Below are positions 7,352 to 11,913 of a DNA stretch of 11,913 bases, one piece after another; positions within the stretch are counted from its first letter, which is position 1; the number at the start of each line of letters is the position of its first letter. Source of the stretch: a bacterium (lineage in GTDB: Bacteria > Patescibacteriota > Gracilibacteria > UM-FILTER-43-11); assembly GCA_030426875.1 (NCBI GenBank), contig JAUHXI010000025.1, positions 1-11,913 of the forward strand. Reading direction: 5' to 3'. The position numbers were made by a program, and so were the translations under genes. The notes beneath the pieces are model-generated. The model was given only the letters and a program-made list of their open reading frames with translations, had not been told where the DNA came from and ran no database searches.

Positions 7352-7379
7352 GTAAGGACGCCATTAATCGCGTCCTTAC
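7352..7379. repeat. 28-bp dispersed palindrome, copy 3
   Basis: Arms GTAAGGACGC and GCGTCCTTAC, one C/C mismatch, then the self-complementary centre ATTAAT. It starts 1 nt after the nnrD stop codon on the minus strand and ends 17 nt before the pgeF ATG, so it fills most of the gap. Confidence 0.85.
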
Positions 7380-7380
7380 C

Positions 7381-8157
7381 TCACATCAACTTCGCCATGG
7401 AAATTGGAATCGCCCGCGCCAACTCAACCGCTTTGAGGCTGGATTCAAGTCCTTCGAAACTCTCCCCGATCATACCCAGAATTCGCGTTGCCTGCTTGCA
7501 GGCCTCAAACGGCATCATCCCCTGAGCCATGAGCCCACCGATGAAGCCAGCAAGCACATCCCCCGTTCCCCCCACCGTCATCATGGCATTGCCAGTGTTG
7601 TTCAAGGCAATGTCCTCTGCATCGGCAATGATGTCCTGTGGACCTTTGCAAAGGATCGTACAATTCATGTCCTTCGCCCATTTTTGAACATTCTCAGGCG
7701 TGGGATCATCTCCCGTCAACTGCTTAAACTCCCCACGATGAGGCGTGAGCACACAGATTTCTGGCAGCTCATTACTGTACATCAAGGCACTCGCATCCAC
7801 CACGGTAGGCACCTGGAGCTTGGCAAGGAGCAATTTAACAGCCTCCTTGGTCTTCCTATCCGTCCCCAAGCCAGGCCCCATGACCACACAATCCATTTTT
7901 TGGCTGAAATTGACGAGCGTTTTAACATCTTTCGACGTAAGCACTTCTTCTTCAAACGTTTGGAGAATGAAATTCAGAGAATAGGTTTTGGCCGCCTCTT
8001 TTTGACTCTGTGGTAAAAATGGGAAAACCAGATCAACCCCCGAATTTTCGGCTGCAAGGCTACATAAAATAGGCGCTCCATGAAACATGGTGGAACCACC
8101 AATGATCATGATGCGGCCATTGTCACCTTTATGGGAATTGCTGTTGCGTTCGAGCAT
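7381..8157 (-). CDS. nnrD: ADP/ATP-dependent NAD(P)H-hydrate dehydratase
   Basis: A 258-aa protein of the YjeF C-terminal/ribokinase-like fold. It repairs hydrated, inactive NADHX/NADPHX back to NADH/NADPH at the expense of ADP or ATP. Motifs: HKGDNGRIMIIGGS (9-22), HGAP (26-29), SGVDLV (39-44), GPGLG (94-98), VVDASAL (119-125), LTPHRGEF (137-144), CKGPQDII (170-177), NTGN (187-190) and VGGTGDVLAGFIGGL (195-209), where Asp200 is the expected catalytic base. The length fits a stand-alone dehydratase; the NnrE epimerase half found in many bacterial fusions is absent here. It lies between the glycosyltransferase (66-nt gap) and pgeF (46-nt gap). It ends in TGA; no Shine-Dalgarno. Confidence 0.92.
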   Translation of the reverse strand: MLERNSNSHKGDNGRIMIIGGSTMFHGAPILCSLAAENSGVDLVFPFLPQSQKEAAKTYSLNFILQTFEEEVLTSKDVKTLVNFSQKMDCVVMGPGLGTDRKTKEAVKLLLAKLQVPTVVDASALMYSNELPEICVLTPHRGEFKQLTGDDPTPENVQKWAKDMNCTILCKGPQDIIADAEDIALNNTGNAMMTVGGTGDVLAGFIGGLMAQGMMPFEACKQATRILGMIGESFEGLESSLKAVELARAIPISMAKLM

Positions 8158-8192
8158 GGGGGTTTATTTTATTTGGGTTTAGGATAGCGGAA

Positions 8193-8228
8193 TTTAGTAA
8201 AGACGCAAGATTTTGCGTCTCTACTAAA
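8193..8228. repeat. 28-bp dispersed palindrome, copy 4, overlapping a stop codon
   Basis: Core 8197-8224 has arms GTAAAGACGCAA and TTGCGTCTCTAC around GATT, with one A/C mismatch. Flanking TTTA/TAAA extend the pairing to 8193-8228. The outer arm supplies the TAG stop (8226-8224) of the glycosyltransferase gene. Confidence 0.85.
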
Positions 8229-9303
8229 CCCCCTCCACCATCTTTCTCATCTTATCCTCAAACACGGCCTCATCAAATTTCTCCGCCTGCTTGCGAATGC
8301 TTTTAGGATTGTAATCCGATTCGTGGAGCATTAGGCGAGTGAGGCCTTTCATGAGCGAAGCAGCAGTGGGTTCGTAGAAGAACTCACCGGTCTTCCCTTC
8401 GATAACGGATTCCAAAACCCCACCTAAACCATAAGCGAGGACTGGCTTTCCTGCCGCCATGGCTTCAACAGGAGTCATGCCAAAATCCTCCTCACCCGGA
8501 AAGATGAACGCGCGGCAGTTTTGCATATACGTCTGCACTTCTTCGTCAGATTTTCGACCCAAAAATTCAACATTGTCTTTGGCAATGGATTCGAGGGCCT
8601 TACGATGCTTTCCATCCCCAATGATCACAAGCTTACGACCGAGCTTATTGAAGGCCTCAACTGCCAAATCAATGCGCTTAAAAGGAGTTAACGCGGACAC
8701 AATCAAAAAGTAATCCTCGTGGCTGGAGGTGACTTTGAATTTTTTAACTTGAACTGGAGGATAAATGACCGTAGCAGGGCGTCGATAATATTTTTGAATG
8801 CGCTTTTGAACATGTTTTGAATTAGCCACAAAGCGATTGGGACGGCTCGCCGCTTCAAAATCCCACACACGAATGGAATTGAGGAGCTTGGCAATGGCAA
8901 GCTGCTTGAAGCCAGACATGTTTTTGGTGTACTGATGGGTGTAGTCCCACGCATAACGCATGGGTGAATGACAGTAGCAGATGTGCTTTATCTTTCGCCC
9001 CGTTTTGAGGCCATGAGCAAAGGCGGAATTGCTGGAAATCACCGCATCAAAATGGCTGAAGTCAAAGGCTTCGATGGCACCAGGCATTTTTGAAAGCAGC
9101 CATTGAGGTCGTTTCAACATGTCAAAATAGGGCTGCAAACGGCTAGTGATAATGGTCTTATCCCCAAAATATTCTTCAGTTTTTTGAGCATCCTGAAGCA
9201 GGGTGTAGATAGGACTTTTGGGGTACATGTCTGCTAATTTAGCAACCACACGCTCAGCCCCCCCGAGTTTAATGAGGATTTCGTGAACTAAAGCAATTTT
9301 CAT
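8224..9303 (-). CDS. GT4-family glycosyltransferase
   Basis: A 359-aa GT-B fold retaining glycosyltransferase. N-terminal acceptor half: MKIALVHEIL and GGAERVV (14-20), CYCHSPMRYAWD (109-120). C-terminal sugar-nucleotide half: SALTPFKRIDLAVEAF (203-218), GDG (229-231), then FPGEEDFGMTPVEAMAAGKP (268-287), giving the E-x7-E motif with Glu272 and Glu280, and GLGGVLESV (292-300). GT4 enzymes transfer sugars from nucleotide-sugars in capsule, O-antigen or glycolipid synthesis; the acceptor and sugar cannot be read from sequence. It is the first gene of the minus-strand run and is divergent from the gene at 9434. Its TAG stop falls inside a 28-bp palindrome, so the last residues may have been set by that insertion. 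Confidence 0.9.
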   Translation of the reverse strand: MKIALVHEILIKLGGAERVVAKLADMYPKSPIYTLLQDAQKTEEYFGDKTIITSRLQPYFDMLKRPQWLLSKMPGAIEAFDFSHFDAVISSNSAFAHGLKTGRKIKHICYCHSPMRYAWDYTHQYTKNMSGFKQLAIAKLLNSIRVWDFEAASRPNRFVANSKHVQKRIQKYYRRPATVIYPPVQVKKFKVTSSHEDYFLIVSALTPFKRIDLAVEAFNKLGRKLVIIGDGKHRKALESIAKDNVEFLGRKSDEEVQTYMQNCRAFIFPGEEDFGMTPVEAMAAGKPVLAYGLGGVLESVIEGKTGEFFYEPTAASLMKGLTRLMLHESDYNPKSIRKQAEKFDEAVFEDKMRKMVEGV

Positions 9304-9309
9304 GGGCTC

Positions 9310-9318
9310 AGTTTAGCA
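9310..9318 (-). promoter_or_regulatory. Possible extended -10 for the glycosyltransferase, near-leaderless
   Basis: Minus strand TGCTAAACT, with TAAACT ending 6 nt before the ATG at 9303; no good -35 lies 16-18 nt upstream. If used, transcription would begin at or next to the start codon, giving a leaderless mRNA. Weak evidence. Confidence 0.3.
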
Positions 9319-9383
9319 TGAATTTAGGAAGGATGAATTTTTTAGAATTCCTCTTATTAAAAAGGATTTTGTGTTCAAATAAG

Positions 9384-9412
9384 TTGATTAAAATCATTAA
9401 ATATGTTATTAT
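9384..9412 (+). promoter_or_regulatory. Sigma70-type promoter of the unknown gene at 9434
   Basis: TTGATT (9384-9389), 17-nt spacer, TATTAT (9407-9412), with TG one base before the -10. The predicted start is near 9419, leaving a leader of about 15 nt before ATG 9434. Confidence 0.6.
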
Positions 9413-9433
9413 TATAAATATAACACTAAAAAA

Positions 9434-10120
9434 ATGTTAATAAAACAAAATTCCTTAAATATATTTCAATTTCATGCAGCTGAAAAACGCTTAGTGTTCT
9501 TTCAAAAAACGCCCCACCTTGAGAGGGCTTTAGAAGTAAATAAGTCTAAAGAAAATACACCCAAAAATGAAATGCCAACAGATGAGCAAATAATTTCCAC
9601 GCTTAGCCAAAAAGGACTGAATGACATAAAGATGCATGGCAGAGACAATAGATACCCTATAACATTCACATACGAAGGAGTACCATTTAAACTATCCATG
9701 ATGAAACTCCCTAATGGTGGAATTGGTATTGATTTTGAATACCCAACCTTTAGAAATAATATTCGGGGATCTTATGCAGGCGGGCAGAATCTTGGCCAAG
9801 CCATTGAAAACATAAAAAAAAATATAGATGAAACATGCCCCGAGGTTATGGAAAAAATTGTGCAACAGGTAGGATTTGGGAATGTTAAATTTGTAAAGGC
9901 AGTAAAGCTAGAATACATTTACAGCTGTACGATGGAAGACGGTAGAAAGGCTGTAATCAATGTTAAGAGGGACCCATGGCTACCATTAATAACACTATCA
10001 GCTCAAATTGAAGGGGATCATGAACCGACAGAAATAAAAACTCTTTTTTCAACAAGGGAAGGACTCAGTACACTCCATGACACCATCGTTAACAAGGATA
10101 ATTTTAGGGGATTTGAATGA
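9434..10120 (+). CDS. Unknown protein, AT-rich gene
   Basis: A 228-aa soluble protein that I do not recognise. No signal peptide or membrane segment is visible. The N-terminus (1-60) is polar and Lys/Glu-rich, possibly disordered; ATG codon 47 (MPTDEQ) is an alternative start. The rest looks like alternating beta strands and helices: YPITFTYEGVPFKLSMMK and GIGIDFEYP (strands), an amphipathic helix around NLGQAIENIKKNIDE, then LEYIYSCTMEDGRKAVINVKR as a second strand pair resembling the first. The gene has its own promoter and is convergent with nothing. It is visibly AT-richer than its neighbours (many AAA, ATA and AAT codons), which suggests a different history. It ends in TGA one base before the target-site duplication of the downstream MITE-like element. 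Confidence 0.7.
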   Translation: MLIKQNSLNIFQFHAAEKRLVFFQKTPHLERALEVNKSKENTPKNEMPTDEQIISTLSQKGLNDIKMHGRDNRYPITFTYEGVPFKLSMMKLPNGGIGIDFEYPTFRNNIRGSYAGGQNLGQAIENIKKNIDETCPEVMEKIVQQVGFGNVKFVKAVKLEYIYSCTMEDGRKAVINVKRDPWLPLITLSAQIEGDHEPTEIKTLFSTREGLSTLHDTIVNKDNFRGFE

Positions 10121-10129
10121 TTATCTAAC

Positions 10130-10401
10130 GGATCACCCTTTTTTTAGTTTAAAACCTTCCTCACTTCAACCTCAATTCCCACTGCAATACCCCACCCCTC
10201 CATTTCACCTCTTTTTTTGTTTTTTTTTCTTTTCTTCATTTTTGACCGCAAAAACGAAGCAAAAACGGCTGGGGAGAATACGACGCGGAATCAACCTTAA
10301 TTCCTTTATTCATCTTCTTGTCCGCTCGTTTCTCCTCTGAAATGTCTGGGAAATCAATGATTATTTTATGGAATTGATTCAAACTAAAAAGAGGGTGATC
10401 C
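10130..10401. mobile_element. MITE-like element, 272 bp, with 24-bp TIRs and 8-bp target-site duplication
   Basis: Left end 10130-10153 begins GGATCACCC-T7-AG; right end 10378-10401 is its reverse complement at 22 of 24 positions, ending GGGTGATCC. Immediately outside both ends is the same 8-mer, TATCTAAC (10122-10129 and 10402-10409), as expected for a target-site duplication. The interior is pyrimidine-rich with long T runs (about 10211-10245) and a 9-bp direct repeat GCAAAAACG (10248 and 10259). It has no credible open frame, so it is non-autonomous. IS families known for 8-bp duplications and GG-ended repeats include IS1595, ISL3, IS6 and IS256; which one is the parent is not resolved. 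This element accounts for most of the gene-free stretch 10121-10505. Confidence 0.85.
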
Positions 10402-10410
10402 TATCTAACC

Positions 10411-10432
10411 CTCACAAAAAATAAATTGTGAG
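10411..10432. repeat. Inverted repeat upstream of trxB
   Basis: CTCACAA (10411-10417) and TTGTGAG (10426-10432) around an A-rich 8-nt loop, just upstream of the candidate trxB promoter. It could be an operator, or the old 3' hairpin of the upstream gene before the MITE inserted; no T-run follows. Confidence 0.45.
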
Positions 10433-10460
10433 AAAGGGCTACACAAAAGTTTGGGTTTTT

Positions 10461-10469
10461 TGTTATACT
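10461..10469 (+). promoter_or_regulatory. Candidate extended -10 promoter of trxB
   Basis: TGTTATACT: TG, one base, then TATACT (10464-10469). No clear -35 lies 17 nt upstream, as is tolerated with an extended -10. The leader would be about 30 nt. Confidence 0.5.
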
Positions 10470-10505
10470 CAAACTAGTGCAATCAATACGCTAAATAATA
10501 AAATC

Positions 10506-11423
10506 ATGTCAAACATTCACGACGTCATTGTCATCGGCGCAGGCCCTGCCGGTTACACCGCTTGCCTTTACTCCAGTCGCGCCAACTTATCCGTCCTTTG
10601 TTTTGAAGGATGGCAACCCGGGGGTCAACTGACCACCACCACCGTCATCGAAAACTACCCCGGGTTTGAAAAAGGAATTGACGGAAAAGAACTCATGAAA
10701 GAAATGCGAGCCCAAGCCGCTGTTTTTGGGACGGAATACATCAGCAAAGACGTGACCCGAGTGAATTTTGCCACCACCCCAAAAAAAGTATATGTGGGAG
10801 AAGAAGAATATGAAGCCAAAGTGGTCATTATTGCCACTGGGGCTAAACCAAGAAAATTAGGATTGGAGTCAGAGGAAAGATTGTGGGCAAGGGGGGTTTC
10901 TAGCTGCGCAACTTGTGATGGATTCTTCTTCCGCGAAAAGAAAGTGGCCGTGATCGGCGGAGGCGACAGCGCCATGGAAGAGGCCAACTTTTTGACTAAA
11001 TTCGCCAGTAAAGTCTATCTAGTCCATCGACGGGAAGAATTTAGAGCCTCCAAAATCATGCTCGACCGGGTGCGAGCCAATGAAAAAATTGAAATCTTGA
11101 CCAATAAAGGCGTCGAAGAGGTTTTGGGTGAGCAGAAAGTGACCGGTTTGAAGTTAAAAGACACCGTGTCCGGCGAAACGTCAGAAGTGGAACTAGATGG
11201 GATGTTTTTGGCCATCGGACACGTTCCAGTGACCCAACTGTTTGAAGAAATTAATAAGGATGAAAATGGCTACCTTATTCACAATGAAAACACCATGACC
11301 AACATTCCTGGCGTGTTCGCTGCGGGTGATTGTGTGGACCACCGCTACCGTCAAGCCATCACCGCCGCTGCCATGGGATGCCAAGCTTCCATTGATGCGG
11401 AAAAATGGCTGGAAACTCAATAA
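10506..11423 (+). CDS. trxB: Thioredoxin-disulfide reductase
   Basis: A 305-aa FAD/NADPH-dependent reductase that passes electrons from NADPH to thioredoxin, keeping the cytosol reduced. FAD site GAGPAG (11-16) and GGQLTTTTVIENYPGF (39-54); ATGAKP (110-115); redox pair CATC (Cys134, Cys137); NADPH site GGGDSAMEEA (151-160) with HRR followed by FRAS, the arginines expected to bind the 2'-phosphate; C-terminal FAD motif GVFAAGDCVD. All key residues are present and the length is normal. ATG 10506 is chosen because it places the first beta strand and GxGxxG at the usual distance; an in-frame ATG-like extension from 10428 would run back through the promoter. It ends in TAA. Confidence 0.96.
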   Translation: MSNIHDVIVIGAGPAGYTACLYSSRANLSVLCFEGWQPGGQLTTTTVIENYPGFEKGIDGKELMKEMRAQAAVFGTEYISKDVTRVNFATTPKKVYVGEEEYEAKVVIIATGAKPRKLGLESEERLWARGVSSCATCDGFFFREKKVAVIGGGDSAMEEANFLTKFASKVYLVHRREEFRASKIMLDRVRANEKIEILTNKGVEEVLGEQKVTGLKLKDTVSGETSEVELDGMFLAIGHVPVTQLFEEINKDENGYLIHNENTMTNIPGVFAAGDCVDHRYRQAITAAAMGCQASIDAEKWLETQ

Positions 11424-11465
11424 AAGACATATGGAAGAACCATGGGTGAATTTTAGCCAGAAATC

Positions 11466-11534
11466 CCACCGTCATTCTCGCCTCGAGTCACCGAGAGGTT
11501 CCGTGCAGAGGAATACTTGGCACGAGAATCGTGG
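11466..11534. repeat. Structured palindromic element, possible three-arm fold
   Basis: Outer stem CCAC/GTGG (11466-11469, 11531-11534) and ATTCTCG/CGAGAAT (11474-11480, 11523-11529). Two inner hairpins: CTCG/CGAG (11482-11495) and TTCC/GGAA (11499-11513). The ends resemble the GTCATTCTCG...CGAGAATC style of palindromic repeats seen in other bacteria (from memory, not checked). It lies between trxB and the methyltransferase, where no gene is visible. Confidence 0.55.
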
Positions 11535-11539
11535 TCGTC

Positions 11540-11560
11540 TTTCCAAATAAAAATTGGAAA
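11540..11560 (+). repeat. Short inverted repeat before the methyltransferase gene
   Basis: TTTCCAA (11540-11546) and TTGGAAA (11554-11560) around ATAAAAA, 17 nt upstream of the GTG start at 11578. It could be a leader hairpin or an operator. Confidence 0.3.
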
Positions 11561-11577
11561 TCACTAACGCCATCTTC

Positions 11578-11913
11578 GTGAATCACCCACAAAAAACCAT
11601 CGAAAGCGTCAAAGCCTCCTACACCGCCATTGCCTCGGAATTCAATCGGACGCGCAAGCAACAATGGGCAGAGTTTGAGGATTTTTTAAATTATGTAGAA
11701 GAAGGCTCAACAATCTTAGATTTAGGCTGTGGAAATGGGCGATTTTATGATTTTTTGAAGCCAAAAAAAGTGAATTATTTGGGTGTGGATCATAATTCAA
11801 CATTACTCGAGAAGGCGAGGGAAAATTTTCCGGAAGCTGCGTTTAAAGTGGGTGAAATGGCAGATTTGAAGGTGGAGACAAATCATTTCGACAACATCTT
11901 CTGCATCGCCGCC
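11578..11913 (+). CDS. Class I SAM-dependent methyltransferase, Trm9-like (partial)
   Basis: 112 codons are visible; the C-terminus lies beyond the window. The N-terminal region reads SYTAIASEFNRTRKQQW, which resembles the Y-x2-I-A-x2-F-x-x-T-R-x3-W motif of Trm9/ALKBH8-type tRNA methyltransferases. The SAM-binding motif I follows, ILDLGCGNGRF (about 45-55), then YLGVDHN with the acidic residue of motif II (about 66-72) and a later NHFDNIFCIAA (motif IV region). Trm9 methylates the wobble uridine side chain, but many bacterial relatives have unknown substrates, so tRNA is only a suggestion. GTG 11578 is the chosen start; TTG 11554 in the same frame is possible, and a TAA at 11548 limits the frame upstream. 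Confidence 0.8.
   Translation, partial: MNHPQKTIESVKASYTAIASEFNRTRKQQWAEFEDFLNYVEEGSTILDLGCGNGRFYDFLKPKKVNYLGVDHNSTLLEKARENFPEAAFKVGEMADLKVETNHFDNIFCIAA

Noticed and set aside
3216..8157. UGA read as glycine (Gracilibacteria/SR1 code)
   Set aside because: TGA ends the pilin, nnrD, pgeF and the 9434 gene at plausible lengths, and none of the conserved proteins has an internal TGA.
7352..8228. 28-bp palindromes as Rho-independent terminators
   Set aside because: The stems are not followed by U-runs on the gene strand, and they lie inside a run of closely spaced genes.
10077..10340. Plus-strand open frame of 87 codons across the MITE
   Set aside because: It is built from T-runs and the element's inverted end, and overlaps the end of the real gene in another frame.
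10428..10505. 26-residue N-terminal extension of TrxB
   Set aside because: It carries no family similarity, overlaps an inverted repeat and the likely promoter, and ATG 10506 gives the normal length.

Overview
The window reads as a chromosomal segment of a Patescibacteria (CPR) bacterium, most like the Peregrinibacteria/Gracilibacteria side of that radiation. This placement is inferred from three things: VirB2-like 'T4SS pilin' proteins, a giant pilin-anchored PKD-repeat surface protein, and genes that start without Shine-Dalgarno sequences. UGA acts as a stop: four genes end in TGA at the lengths expected or seen for them, and no coding region contains in-frame TGA. The code is therefore standard, unlike the UGA=Gly code of true Gracilibacteria and SR1.

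Layout: (1) 1-3764, minus strand: a two-gene surface/secretion operon behind a strong promoter (TTGATT-17-TATAAT). It holds a small VirB2-like pilin, then a very large protein (more than 1056 aa, running off the left edge) made of a signal peptide, a pilin-like two-helix module, a 20-cysteine repeat block, a coiled coil and about six PKD domains. (2) 3893-5228, minus: the translation operon infC-rpmI-rplT, with its own sigma70-type promoter and a strong terminator. infC has no ATG/GTG/TTG available and appears to start at AUA. (3) 5365-9303, minus: a run of five tandem genes: GT4 glycosyltransferase, nnrD-like NAD(P)H-hydrate dehydratase, pgeF-like laccase-domain protein, yggT-family membrane protein, and a DKNYY-type lipoprotein. 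Palindromes sit in three of the four gaps. (4) 9384-10120, plus: an AT-rich unknown gene with its own promoter. (5) 10122-10409: a 272-bp MITE-like element with 24-bp terminal inverted repeats and an exact 8-bp target-site duplication. (6) 10506-11913, plus: trxB (thioredoxin reductase), then a structured palindromic spacer and the start of a Trm9-like methyltransferase cut off by the window end.

Genes in segments 1 and 2 work together as units: a cell-surface assembly, and the classic IF3/bL35/bL20 autoregulated operon. Segment 3 mixes envelope functions (glycosyltransferase, YggT, PgeF, lipoprotein) with metabolite repair. The most notable non-coding content is a dispersed family of 28-bp palindromes (four copies between 3.8 and 8.2 kb), the MITE, and a second, different palindromic element at 11.5 kb.
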